From Flavobacteriaceae bacterium (GTDB taxonomy: Bacteria; Bacteroidota; Bacteroidia; Flavobacteriales; Flavobacteriaceae): a DNA stretch of 59,113 nucleotides. The translations under genes and the position numbers were made by a program. Shown here in pieces: positions 8,397 to 17,426 of this stretch; the first letter of the stretch is position 1; the number at the start of each line of letters is the position of its first letter. The notes under the pieces were generated by a model, which ran no database searches, was not told where the DNA came from, and saw only the letters and a program-made list of their open reading frames with translations. The stretch covers positions 1 through 59,113 of the forward strand of contig CANGCT010000004.1 in NCBI GenBank assembly GCA_947452415.1, written 5' to 3'.

Positions 8397-9947
8397 TTAC
8401 TCCAAATCTTTTGCAAAATCTAAATCTTGAAAATCGAAACTAAAATCGGTGAGTGGTGATATTGCTTCCATTTTAAAATGAGTAGCAATACCATTGGTAT
8501 CCATATTAAAATGAATGAAAGCATCCGCATTAAGACTTCTATTATCCCATTTTACGGCATAGGTATTTTCATTGTAATAAAATATAGAACCTGTAAGTCT
8601 TGGAGAACGTTCTGATTGAAATCGTAAAGTACCTTTGGTTTGGCGAATGCTAATTTTCCCAAACCAATTGTCTTGATAAATACCAGTGATTTTTTTAGGT
8701 TCCAATTGAGTATTAGTCACTATGTTTTGGTTTACTTTAGCCCAAACTTCATCGGTAATTTTATCGGCATTTTCTTCCACTTGTTTTCTTCCAGTACTAA
8801 GCGTTACAACATGATCTGGAAAATGCAATCCCAAATAACTATCTTTAATAGTGTTGGAAATAGCATTAAATGCAGAACCCGATTGTTGGTTGGTTAGTAC
8901 TATAATTCCCATTTGTAAATCTGGAATCATAATGGTTTGGGTTACAATACCATCCAAACCACCCGTGTGGGAAACCTGCAAATGCCCGTTAATATCAGTT
9001 AATTGCCATCCTAAACCATAGGCTTTGAAATTGCAACTGTATGGCTTCATATTATTTAATGGCAAGATTGTTTGTGGGGTCCACATATCTTTTTGAACTG
9101 CTTCACTAAACAAAAGGTTTTCATTATTGGCACCATATTTTCCGTGGTTTAATTGGGTAATTACCCATTTGCTTAAATCGTTGGTGCTGGTGTAAATTCC
9201 TGCAGCAGCATCAAAAATTGGGTTAGTGTATCGTTTTATAACTTCCAATTTTCCGTTGGTTGGAACATGAGGTACAATAGTATTCGTTGTGTCTTTCAAA
9301 AAGCGCCATGAAGCAGCACTGTGGTCCATTTGCAATGGTTTCAAAATTCGGGCATCGATAAAATCGCACCAAGTTTTACCCGAAACACGTTCAATAACTT
9401 CGCCAGCAATTACATACAAAAGGTTGTCGTAATCGTATTTAGATCTAAATGACGATACGGGTTTCAGAAAATGGATGTTTTTAATGATGTCTTTGGGCGT
9501 GAAATTATGTCCGTCAGGCCAGATCATTAAATCGCCAGCGCCCAAACCAAGTCCGCTTCGGTGGGTAAGTAAATCTCTGATAGTAAATTCGTTGGTAACG
9601 TAATCGTTATACATTTTAAATTCCGGAATGTATTGAATTACCTTGTCATCCCAATTGATTTTCTTTTCATCTACAAGCATTGCCAATGCTGCTGAGGTAA
9701 AGGCTTTACTATTAGAAGCAATACCAAAAAGTGTGTTGCCATCTACTTTTTGTTGGGTTTTAATGTTGGTAACGCCATAACCTTTAGAAATAACCACTTT
9801 ACCATCTTTTACTATAGCAACGGCAATACCGGGTACATTAAAGGCTTTCATGGTACGATTTACCACATCATCTAATTTGGTTTCAGAAATTTGTGCTTGT
9901 AAACTAAGGGTAGTAATTAGTAGCGCAAAAAGTAATTTATAGTTCAT
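8397..9947 (-). CDS. Secreted serine hydrolase, beta-lactamase/PBP4* family
   Basis: A 516-residue exported serine hydrolase. A signal peptide (MNYKLLFALLITTLSLQAQ) is followed by a class C beta-lactamase-like domain with all three active-site motifs: SxxK at Ser78-Lys81 (ASNSKAF), YxN at Tyr173-Asn175, and HTGG (VSHTGGLDG) in place of KTG. A C-terminal extension of about 140 residues resembles the DUF3471-type beta domain common in this family. Relatives include D-amino-peptide hydrolases and esterases, so the natural substrate is unknown and antibiotic resistance should not be assumed. The RNA methyltransferase gene ends 11 bp upstream, so the two are probably cotranscribed. Confidence 0.88.
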   Translation of the reverse strand: MNYKLLFALLITTLSLQAQISETKLDDVVNRTMKAFNVPGIAVAIVKDGKVVISKGYGVTNIKTQQKVDGNTLFGIASNSKAFTSAALAMLVDEKKINWDDKVIQYIPEFKMYNDYVTNEFTIRDLLTHRSGLGLGAGDLMIWPDGHNFTPKDIIKNIHFLKPVSSFRSKYDYDNLLYVIAGEVIERVSGKTWCDFIDARILKPLQMDHSAASWRFLKDTTNTIVPHVPTNGKLEVIKRYTNPIFDAAAGIYTSTNDLSKWVITQLNHGKYGANNENLLFSEAVQKDMWTPQTILPLNNMKPYSCNFKAYGLGWQLTDINGHLQVSHTGGLDGIVTQTIMIPDLQMGIIVLTNQQSGSAFNAISNTIKDSYLGLHFPDHVVTLSTGRKQVEENADKITDEVWAKVNQNIVTNTQLEPKKITGIYQDNWFGKISIRQTKGTLRFQSERSPRLTGSIFYYNENTYAVKWDNRSLNADAFIHFNMDTNGIATHFKMEAISPLTDFSFDFQDLDFAKDLE

Positions 9948-9958
9948 AATTTGGGAGT

Positions 9959-10777
9959 TTATAAAGCCACAAAACCGCGTTGTCTTTTGGCTTCAAATAA
10001 TAAAATTGCTGCGGCTACCGATACATTCATTGAATCGATTTGTCCTTGCATAGGGATGATTATATTTTGGGTTGCATTATCGCGCCAAGATTGCGAAAGC
10101 CCTGTTGCTTCGGTTCCTACTGTAATGGCTGTTGGTGTGGTGTAATTTTGGGTATGATATGAATTCGAATTTTGTAAAGTAGCACTGTAAATGGCTATTT
10201 TTTTATCTTTCAAAAATTGAATTACTTCTTCTGTAGATCCTGATGCAATTTGATTGGTGAAAAGGCATCCCACGCTAGAACGAATAAGATTCGGGTTGTA
10301 TAAATCGGTTTTCGGATTAGCGAGAATTACTGCATCTATGTTAGCAGCATCACTGGTGCGAAGCATCGCTCCAATATTACCTGGTTTTTCTATAGATTCT
10401 AAGACTAAAATTAATGGATTTTCTGGTAATTTTAAATCGGATAATGCCAACGATTTCGATTTTGCTACCGCAATAATTCCTTCGGTAGTATCGCGGTAGG
10501 CTAATTTTTGATAGACTTCTTTATTGATTTCTATTAGTTCTGCTTGAGATTCTTTTTTTGCACTTGGGAGGACAAAACTGTTATTGATTTCTTTTTCGGA
10601 AATTAGTTCTGGAAGAAATAAAATAGTTTCAAGTTCGTAGTTTCCTTTTAAAGCCAATTCAATTTCGCGTTTTCCTTCAATTATAAAAGTGCCTGATTGC
10701 TTGCGAGCTTTCGCTTTTTCTTGCAATTGAAGCAATGTTTTTATAAAAGGATTTTGTATGGAAGTAATTTGTTTCAA
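9959..10777 (-). CDS. TrmH/SpoU family RNA 2'-O-methyltransferase
   Basis: A 272-residue SPOUT methyltransferase. The N-terminal RNA-binding substrate domain (about residues 1-95, FIIEGKREIELAL) precedes the knotted SpoU domain, with ESIEKPGNIGAMLRTSDAA, LIRSSVGCLFT, GTEATGLS and IPMQGQIDSMNVSVAAAILL, the three SpoU motifs. It uses S-adenosylmethionine to methylate a ribose in rRNA or tRNA; the target nucleotide cannot be read from the sequence. Domain order and length match RlmB/TsnR-like proteins. The gene lies directly ahead of the serine hydrolase gene. Confidence 0.92.
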   Translation of the reverse strand: MKQITSIQNPFIKTLLQLQEKAKARKQSGTFIIEGKREIELALKGNYELETILFLPELISEKEINNSFVLPSAKKESQAELIEINKEVYQKLAYRDTTEGIIAVAKSKSLALSDLKLPENPLILVLESIEKPGNIGAMLRTSDAANIDAVILANPKTDLYNPNLIRSSVGCLFTNQIASGSTEEVIQFLKDKKIAIYSATLQNSNSYHTQNYTTPTAITVGTEATGLSQSWRDNATQNIIIPMQGQIDSMNVSVAAAILLFEAKRQRGFVAL

Positions 10778-10830
10778 GGAATTCTTAGAATTTAGTTGGC
10801 GAAGTTACAGAGATTTTTAAAATATCCAAT

Positions 10831-12651
10831 TTACTTTCTAAAATACAGCCAACCAATTAATGGGTCGGTATAATCTGAATCGTTTAAATTGAGAATGTAA
10901 TAATAGGTACCTTCGGGAACATTGGAATTATACATTCTTAAACCTTTAGTAGCAAACCCATCCCAATCTGGTGAGTTGTTATTTCCAGTCCAAATTAAAG
11001 TTCCCCAACGGTTGTATATTTCTAATTCGAAATTTACGAAAATATTACGCAATCCATCTATAAAAAAAGTGTCGTTAGCATTATCATTGTTGTTGGAAAC
11101 ATAGTTGTAAACAGTAGGAGGGCAGTTCCTTGTTTGCAATAAAAAAGAAGTAATAGCAAAACAGTGTTGGTTCTCTATTCGTATAAAAATTTCTTTCGGA
11201 GTGGTATCGGCAGTATAATTGGTAGGATTATTAATGGCATTAATTGAGGTTGTAGCATCTGCTAATGATTCGTAAAAGCCAACAAAAGTATCAGTAGAAT
11301 TTGTGAGTACCATAGTAGAATAATCGAAAAAATTAAAAATTCCTTTGGTTAACCCTTGATTACAAGTAAATTTAGTTTTGAGAATGTTAAAAATCGGTGC
11401 GTACCATAGCGAAAGTGTAACACTAAATTGGTTGTTGTTTTCTAGAATTTCAGTTACTATTCCATTTCCGTTTCCAGTATCGTCTACAACAATGGTAAGT
11501 GTAAATTCATTTGAAATGCTAACTGGAAGATTAATGAGTACTTGCCCATTTTCCGAGCCGTCAATAGGGATAATTGTAGTAGTTTGGGTTTGTCCTATCA
11601 GTTGTCCGTTGGCATAAATAGCAATAGGTGTTCCTGCTGGAAGTGCGCTCGTACAATTAGTATTAAAAACGGTATAATTTACAGTGATTTTTTTGGAATC
11701 ACAGGCTTGAATATTCGAATTCAGTACAATACTAGCATCGGGTAATTGGCTGTTTAGCTTAGTTACAATTGCATTGATAAGAACCACATCTTGTCCCGAT
11801 GTAAGCTGAATTTGCGCTGAGGTATCCCCAATAGCAATATTGTTTTGAATGTTGTAAATATCCAAATCCATATTGTATAAATTACTTGCGCCTGTTATAC
11901 TATTAGTGCCGTTAAAAGCATTATTGGCAGGGTTTAATGGAGGGTTACTTAAGGTGTTTCCATTAATTTTTAAAGTTTCATTTACAGCAAGAATAGAGTC
12001 CCCTTCCCAAGCAATAAAACCAATTTCTGCATTATTGTTGTCAATTACATTTAGACTGTTCAAAGTAATATTCAATGCATTTGGAATGCTTTGCAAACCA
12101 TCATAAATATTAATTTGATTTAAGGGCAAACCTGCATCTTTATAAACAATAATCATGGCCCAACCTGCAAAATTAGTTCGATTGTTACAATATCCCGACT
12201 CATCAATTAGGGTTTGTGAAATGTCTAAATCCGAAAGAGTATAAGTGTCATTTCCTGTGCTAATTATTTGCGAAGTAACATCTGCAAAAGCACTGAAATA
12301 AGGTAGTCCAGAAGAAATTGAAATGTTAGAGAAAGTTCGTTGTGCTGTGATTGGAATCGAATTTAGTTGCACGTTAAAATCACCTAAGCCCGATCCAGCC
12401 CAATACAAATAAGCATTTTGAATAATTTGAGAGGCATTTAAATTTAATGAAGCAACAGAGGAAGTGACTAATAAATCTTCACAACCTGCAGTAATATTAT
12501 TTTCTCCTAAATTCATCGTATTTCCAATGAAAGTAAAATCATACCGACCATTGTACTGGTTATACAACGATACATTCTGCCCATAAGATGCACAGGAAAA
12601 CAGCGTAGTTATAGTAAAAAGCAGTAATTTAATCTTTAATTTCACAGCCAT
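10831..12651 (-). CDS. T9SS-exported protein with gliding-motility (CHU_C) C-terminal domain
   Basis: A 606-residue secreted protein. The signal peptide is followed by a long Asn/Ile/Thr-rich beta region. The last 90 residues form a type B type IX sorting domain: the YVSNNNDNANDTF start, LEIYNRWGTLIW, DWDGF, VPEGTYYYIL and the final GWLYFRK are its hallmarks. Type B cargo is attached to or released from the cell surface through the T9SS. Middle segments (IVLNSNIQACDSKKITVNY, LVINLPVSISNEFTL-type text) look like repeated Ig/CARDB-type modules. Surface adhesion or gliding-related cargo is plausible, but no enzyme motif is visible. No other T9SS gene is adjacent. Confidence 0.85.
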   Translation of the reverse strand: MAVKLKIKLLLFTITTLFSCASYGQNVSLYNQYNGRYDFTFIGNTMNLGENNITAGCEDLLVTSSVASLNLNASQIIQNAYLYWAGSGLGDFNVQLNSIPITAQRTFSNISISSGLPYFSAFADVTSQIISTGNDTYTLSDLDISQTLIDESGYCNNRTNFAGWAMIIVYKDAGLPLNQINIYDGLQSIPNALNITLNSLNVIDNNNAEIGFIAWEGDSILAVNETLKINGNTLSNPPLNPANNAFNGTNSITGASNLYNMDLDIYNIQNNIAIGDTSAQIQLTSGQDVVLINAIVTKLNSQLPDASIVLNSNIQACDSKKITVNYTVFNTNCTSALPAGTPIAIYANGQLIGQTQTTTIIPIDGSENGQVLINLPVSISNEFTLTIVVDDTGNGNGIVTEILENNNQFSVTLSLWYAPIFNILKTKFTCNQGLTKGIFNFFDYSTMVLTNSTDTFVGFYESLADATTSINAINNPTNYTADTTPKEIFIRIENQHCFAITSFLLQTRNCPPTVYNYVSNNNDNANDTFFIDGLRNIFVNFELEIYNRWGTLIWTGNNNSPDWDGFATKGLRMYNSNVPEGTYYYILNLNDSDYTDPLIGWLYFRK

Positions 12652-12657
12652 TAATTC

Positions 12658-12750
12658 ATTTGAAATGTCTAAATTAGAAAATTATTTTTAGATTACTACA
12701 TTTGAAATGTCTAAATTAGACAATTATTTTAGGTTACTACATTTGAAATT
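12658..12750. repeat. 41-bp tandem repeat carrying two promoter-like boxes
   Basis: About 2.2 copies of a 41/42-bp unit start at 12658, 12700 and 12741, each opening with ATTTGAAAT. Each unit junction creates a TACATTTG box (12697-12704 and 12738-12745) on the plus strand, matching TAnnTTTG. The block fills the gap between two divergent genes and lies just ahead of the acyltransferase gene, so it may supply tandem promoters. Confidence 0.6.
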
Positions 12751-12768
12751 GGAAAAGCTATCAAATAA

Positions 12769-13779
12769 ATGTGTAATTTTCCAAAGTTTTTAGAGCATCC
12801 CGTGAAACAGTACCAAGTTAGATTATACCAGCCGCAAGATTTTTCTCTTTGGAATACTTTTACAAGTGTTGCCAAAAATGCTACCTTTTTATTTCATAGA
12901 AACTTTATGGAATACCATTCTGATCGGTTTGAGGATTATTCATTATTGGTTTTGGATGGCGAAAAAGTAGTGGCGGTTTTACCTGCCAATAGAGTAGGAG
13001 ATACAGTGTATTCGCATCAAGGCTTGAGTTATGGAGGTTTGGTTTTAAATAAAAAAACTAAATTGAGTACTGTAATTTTAATTTTTAAAAGTGTTTTACA
13101 GTTTTTAAATGAAAATTTCATCGAGAAAATGATAGTTAAAACAATACCTAACTTTTATTTGGATTATTTTTCAGATGAATTAGAGTATTGTCTGTTTATT
13201 GTAAAAGCTAAATTAAACAGAAGAGATGCTTTATCGGTTGTAGATTTATCAAAAGCAATCTTATTTGATAATAACAGGATGGAAGGAGTTAAAAAAGGAA
13301 TCAAAAATGAATTAGTAGTTAAAGAAGAGTCTACATTTGATTTATTTTGGAAGGAGATATTAATTCCAAATCTAGAATTGAAACATCAATCTAAACCTGT
13401 TCATTCGATATCAGAAATCACAAAACTAAAGAACTATTTTCCAAATAACATTCGTCAATTTAACGTTTATAAAAAGGAAGTTATAATTGGTGGAACCACA
13501 GTTTTTGTAAATAATAAAGTAGTGCATTCTCAGTATATATCAGGTAATGAAACTAAGAAAATTACAGGAAGTTTAGATTTTTTATACCATCATTTAATTA
13601 CAGAAGTTTTTCAAGAAAATCGATTTTTCGATTTTGGAACCTCTAATGAATTGGAAGGAAGAAAAATAAATTCAGGACTATTATTTTGGAAGGAAGGTTT
13701 CGGTGCAAAAACAGTTGTTCAAAATTTTTATGAAGTGGAAACTAAAAATTATACCTTATTAGAAACGGTTTTAAAATGA
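12769..13779 (+). CDS. GNAT/FemAB-like acyltransferase of the polysaccharide locus
   Basis: A 336-residue protein resembling FemAB/GNAT-type acyltransferases found in Bacteroidota sugar loci. The text SLLVLDGEKVVAVLPANRVGDTVYSHQGLSYGGL and the closing DFGTSNELEGRKINSGLLFWKEGFGA are characteristic. It is followed with a 4-base overlap (ATGA) by the sugar aminotransferase gene, and the ketoisomerase gene is 7 kb away. I infer that it N-acylates the amino sugar made by those two. A GTG at 12802 (residue 12) is a reasonable alternative start, because homologous proteins tend to begin near VKQYQVRLY. Catalytic residues cannot be pinned from sequence alone. Confidence 0.7.
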   Translation: MCNFPKFLEHPVKQYQVRLYQPQDFSLWNTFTSVAKNATFLFHRNFMEYHSDRFEDYSLLVLDGEKVVAVLPANRVGDTVYSHQGLSYGGLVLNKKTKLSTVILIFKSVLQFLNENFIEKMIVKTIPNFYLDYFSDELEYCLFIVKAKLNRRDALSVVDLSKAILFDNNRMEGVKKGIKNELVVKEESTFDLFWKEILIPNLELKHQSKPVHSISEITKLKNYFPNNIRQFNVYKKEVIIGGTTVFVNNKVVHSQYISGNETKKITGSLDFLYHHLITEVFQENRFFDFGTSNELEGRKINSGLLFWKEGFGAKTVVQNFYEVETKNYTLLETVLK

Positions 13780-14900
13780 TAAAATTCCTCGATTTACAGA
13801 AAATTAATGCCGTCTATCAAGAGCAATTTCAAGAAAAATTGAAGTTGGTTTTAGATAAAGGATGGTTTATTCTTGGCGATGAGGTGCAAATTTTTGAAAC
13901 AAATTTTGCTAATTATTGCGGCGCCAAACACTGTATTGGCGTTGGCAACGGATTGGATGCATTGGTGTTGATTTTTAAAGGATATATTCAGTTAGGGAAA
14001 TTGCAAAAAGGAGATGAAGTTCTAGTTCCTGCTAATACTTACATTGCTACAATTTTATCCATAATTCAAGCCGATTTAGTTCCGGTTTTGGTAGAACCAA
14101 GATTGAAAACATATAACATCAATCCAGATTTAATTTCTCTAAAAATAACTCCCAAAACCAAAGCCATTTTAGCCGTTCATTTATACGGACAATTAGCCGA
14201 AATGGAAGCCATCAATAATCTAGCAGATCAACATGATTTATTGGTTGTTGAAGATGCGGCTCAGGCACATGGTTGTAGAGGTAGTAGAAATGAGTTAGTA
14301 GGTGGTAGTCTTAACCTACAACCTACAACCTACAACCTAAAAAACTGCGTAGCCTACAGTTTTTATCCAGGAAAAAATTTAGGCGCTCTTGGCGATGCGG
14401 GTGCCATTATTACTAATGATGATGCTTTAGCAAAAGTTATTCGTTCCTTGCGGAATTATGGCTCGGAGAAGAAATACCAAAACGAATATATTGGAATAAA
14501 TTCTCGTTTAGACGAATTGCAAGCGGCTTTCTTGAATGTGAAATTACCCCATTTAGATGCCGATAATGATAAACGAAAAGAAATTGCAAAACGTTATTTA
14601 TCGGAAATTAATAATGATAAAATTGTTTTGCCAACTTCGGAGCAATCCCATGTGTTTCATTTGTTTGTTATTCGAACCGAAAACCGAGATGCCTTGCAAA
14701 AATATTTACTTCAAAACGGTATTGAATCAATGATTCATTATCCGATTCCACCTCATAAACAAAAGGCTTTCGCCGAATGGAACTCTCATTCTTTTCCGAT
14801 TACTGAAAAGATTCATAAGGAAGTACTGAGTTTGCCCATAAGTCCTGTAATGAATATAGATGAGGTTGATTTTGTAATTGCAACACTAAACAAGTACTAA
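13776..14900 (+). CDS. DegT/DnrJ/EryC1/StrS sugar aminotransferase (FdtB/QdtB-like)
   Basis: A 374-residue PLP-dependent aminotransferase that converts a nucleotide-linked keto sugar to an amino sugar. Family landmarks are FLDLQKIN at the start, the cofactor region GVGNGLDAL, VPANTYIATI, VEDAAQAHG and the Schiff-base lysine in YSFYPGKNLGALGDAG, then RNYGSEKKY and NSRLDELQAA. With a FdtA-type 3,4-ketoisomerase nearby, a 3-amino-3,6-dideoxyhexose is the likely product. Between VEDAAQAHG and YSFYPGK there are about 27 residues where relatives have about 15. The extra part is encoded by a 7-bp tandem repeat (14313-14340). The frame stays open, so the gene is probably functional. Confidence 0.88.
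   Translation: MIKFLDLQKINAVYQEQFQEKLKLVLDKGWFILGDEVQIFETNFANYCGAKHCIGVGNGLDALVLIFKGYIQLGKLQKGDEVLVPANTYIATILSIIQADLVPVLVEPRLKTYNINPDLISLKITPKTKAILAVHLYGQLAEMEAINNLADQHDLLVVEDAAQAHGCRGSRNELVGGSLNLQPTTYNLKNCVAYSFYPGKNLGALGDAGAIITNDDALAKVIRSLRNYGSEKKYQNEYIGINSRLDELQAAFLNVKLPHLDADNDKRKEIAKRYLSEINNDKIVLPTSEQSHVFHLFVIRTENRDALQKYLLQNGIESMIHYPIPPHKQKAFAEWNSHSFPITEKIHKEVLSLPISPVMNIDEVDFVIATLNKY
14298..14340 (+). repeat. 7-bp tandem repeat inside the aminotransferase gene
   Basis: Four heptamers, three AACCTAC and one AACCTAA, run from 14313 to 14340 inside the coding region. Just upstream GTAGGTGGTAG (14298-14308) pairs with CTACAACCTAC (14316-14326) with one G-U, making a possible mRNA hairpin. Because 7 is not a multiple of 3, gain or loss of one unit would shift the reading frame. 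Confidence 0.85.
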
Positions 14901-16178
14901 TTGAAATACCTTAAAGAAATACTATCTAAACCCCTATTCAAAGCCACTTCTTTGAACGGAATTAGTATTTTACTCAAAGTGGCTATTGGTTTTGTAACTT
15001 CCAAAGTTATTGCTGTTTTTGTTGGTCCAAGCGGGATGGCTTTAGTAGGAAATTTACGAAACTTTCTTACTTCTACCGAAGCATTTGCCACCTTAGGATT
15101 TGAAAATGGAGTTGTTAAATATGTTGCAGAACATAAGAAGGAAGAAGAAAAACTAAAGCAAACCTTGACCACAATATTTCTATCCGTTCTGGTGGTTTGT
15201 GTTCTTTTGAGTTTGGGTTTGTTTTTATTTTCCGATTATTTCAATAGCTCTATTTTTGGAGGTGCCTATCAATATGCCTTCGTGTTTAAAGCATTAGCAA
15301 TTGCACTACCATTTTATATCGGAAATATTTTTCTAATTGCCACCATCAACGGGCTTGGCGAATATAAAAAAGTAATTTTAATCAATAGTATTGGAAGTTG
15401 TATTGGATTAGTTGTTTCAGTACTATTAATTTTAAAATTAAAAACCGAGGGTGCTTTACTATCAATTATTATAACTCCTTCTTTGTTGTTTTTGGTTTCT
15501 TATTTATCAATAAACAAAGAAATTGCAATTTTTAAAGCAGTACGTTCAAAGTTTTATAATATTTCATTTCTAAAAAATTTATCGTCTTATACCCTGATGG
15601 CAATGGTTTCTGCAGTTTTAGGGCCAATGGTATTATTAGCAATTAGAAAAAATATTATCTTAAATTTAGGTATTGAACAAGCTGGTTTTTGGGAAGCTAT
15701 GACTAGAATATCCTCTTATTATTTCTTATTTATTACTTCATTAATTGGAATTTATTTCCTTCCAAAATTAGCAACGGCAAAAGACAATCAAGAAACCAAA
15801 TCGCTCTTTTGGGAATATTACAAAGGCATTCTACCTGTTTTTATTGTAGGTATGATTGTAGTTTATTTTCTTCGCGATAGTATTATTCAGGTACTTTTTA
15901 CCAAACAATTTTTACCAGTTTCTAAATTGTTTTTCTGGCAATTAATAGGAGATACATTTAAAGCTGCTTCCTTTATTTTGGGTTATCAATTTTATGCCAA
16001 GAAACTCACTAAAGCCTTTGTTTTCTTCGAGTTATTTTCGCTTACTGTTTTATATTATAGCAGTATTTATTTTGTATCGCAATTTGGTATTCAAGGAGTA
16101 GTAATGGCACATGCTATCACTTACGCCATTTATTTAATGGTATTAAGTATTTATTTTAGAAAGAGTTTGGTTTTTTAA
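14901..16178 (+). CDS. O-antigen/polysaccharide flippase (Wzx-like)
   Basis: A 425-residue membrane protein with 12 or more hydrophobic segments, of the MATE-like polysaccharide transporter (Wzx/RfbX) group. It would flip undecaprenol-linked oligosaccharide units across the inner membrane. The opening (SKPLFKATSLNGISILLKV... SKVIAVFVGPSGMALVGNLRNF in part) is typical of Bacteroidota O-antigen translocases. The start codon is TTG at 14901, directly after the aminotransferase stop codon, consistent with translational coupling. No ATG gives a better N-terminus. The gene ends overlapping the tail of a convergent broken gene. Confidence 0.85.
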   Translation: MKYLKEILSKPLFKATSLNGISILLKVAIGFVTSKVIAVFVGPSGMALVGNLRNFLTSTEAFATLGFENGVVKYVAEHKKEEEKLKQTLTTIFLSVLVVCVLLSLGLFLFSDYFNSSIFGGAYQYAFVFKALAIALPFYIGNIFLIATINGLGEYKKVILINSIGSCIGLVVSVLLILKLKTEGALLSIIITPSLLFLVSYLSINKEIAIFKAVRSKFYNISFLKNLSSYTLMAMVSAVLGPMVLLAIRKNIILNLGIEQAGFWEAMTRISSYYFLFITSLIGIYFLPKLATAKDNQETKSLFWEYYKGILPVFIVGMIVVYFLRDSIIQVLFTKQFLPVSKLFFWQLIGDTFKAASFILGYQFYAKKLTKAFVFFELFSLTVLYYSSIYFVSQFGIQGVVMAHAITYAIYLMVLSIYFRKSLVF

Positions 16179-17395
16179 TGGGGCTTGTTTCTTTTTTAAA
16201 TTAGCAAAAATCAATAGTAATAGCGGAAAAAAAGCTATATGAAACCTATCACATTGAAAACATGAGATAGCCGAAATAAAGAATAGATATAAAATAAATA
16301 TTGAAATTAATAAATAAAATTTATCAGTCTTTTTGGCATTTATCAATAAATAAATTGAAATTAGAACACTACAAATTGTGAAAATAATGTTTTGCATTTT
16401 GGATATAGCTTTAAATAAGTATCTAAAAAAATCAAAATAACAAGTTTTTGTAACATTTTTACAATCACTAACAATGAAATTACCTTTGGAAGAATTAGAA
16501 TAGATACAAAACAAATAGGCTTTAATTAAATTTGTTGTATTGTTTTTAATTTGATATTTAAATCATCATTTGCTACTTTAATCATTTTATGATCAGAATA
16601 TTTTGCAAATTTATAAGCTCTTTCATTCTTGCTGGGTAAGTATTCAATTCCTTTTTTGAAACAATCTGCTTTTGCTCCTAAATAGTTATAATATGTTATT
16701 GAACTAATATAGCTTATGGTAAAATCACCGTAATTTTTCTTTAAGGAATACATTTGAAAAAACAATAAAAAAAGACTTGTAACTAGAAAAAATGAAAATT
16801 TATTTAAAAATATTTTGTTTATTTCTCTTATAAAAAAAACAATTGTAATTAATGCTAATCCAATTGAAACAGGTTTAATTAGGGTATTTAAAAGTAAAAT
16901 AGAAATAGCTAGTGTTAAGTAATACTGTTTTTTACTTTCATAATATCTGTGAATCAAATAAATTGAAAATAGTATCATGAATATAAAAATAGATTCCGAT
17001 AAAAAATTAAAAGCATGTGCTAAATTTCCTATGCAAGAAATAAATAATATAGAAAATAAAAAAGCAGTTTTTCTATTCAATCTTTTTGAAATAATCTTGA
17101 ACAATAAAATGGTTGTAAAAAACCAGCATAGAAAATTAATAAAAATCCCCCACTTAATTACAATATTATCTGTAAATCCAAATAAATATGGAATTCCATG
17201 AATTGCTGAAATAAGCAAAGGTCGGGTGTCATCTATTTTTAAATTAAAATAAAGTAATTTTGCCGAAATTAAATAACTACCATCATCTCCAATTGGAGAA
17301 AAACCTGCCTTTAGTTGAAGAACAAATGAAAAAAATAATGCCCAAAGTACAGCAATTAAACCTAGTAAATATTCGTATTTAATTTTTGAAATCAT
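16143..17395 (-). pseudogene. Frameshifted polytopic membrane protein of the polysaccharide locus
   Basis: Two adjacent minus-strand frames appear to be one gene. The first (start 17395, [12 protein letters not shown]) has about eight hydrophobic segments and stops at 16526. Adding one base in the five-base A-run (plus-strand T at 16543-16547) continues smoothly as KLKNNTTNLIKAYLFCIY through more membrane segments to 16143. The joined product would be about 417 residues, like the 426-residue membrane protein at 24549-25829, with a similar plan (an early acidic D-D/D-S motif, many helices). Such proteins are often lipid-linked-sugar transferases or polymerases. Either the gene is inactivated or there is a one-base sequence error. 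Start 17395 was preferred over 17443 because a promoter box lies between them. Confidence 0.75.
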
Positions 17396-17417
17396 ATATT
17401 TGTTTTTTTCAAAAGTA
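17395..17417. promoter_or_regulatory. Overlapping divergent TAnnTTTG boxes
   Basis: TATATTTG on the plus strand (17395-17402) points at the glycosyltransferase starting at 17427. TACTTTTG on the minus strand (17417-17410) points at the membrane-protein start at 17395. The two boxes are only 7 bp apart and each promoter lies over the other gene's start, so the two would compete. Confidence 0.5.
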
Positions 17418-17426
17418 AACAATATT

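Noticed and set aside
8397..9947. Antibiotic-resistance beta-lactamase
   Set aside because: It has HTGG instead of KTG and a C-terminal extension typical of non-resistance serine hydrolases, so resistance cannot be claimed.
12658..12750. Possible CRISPR array
   Set aside because: Only 2.2 contiguous copies with no spacers and no cas genes; it is a plain tandem repeat.
16143..16514. A separate 123-residue membrane protein starting at a TTG codon
   Set aside because: It reads better as the out-of-frame tail of the upstream membrane protein, joined by one base in an A-run.
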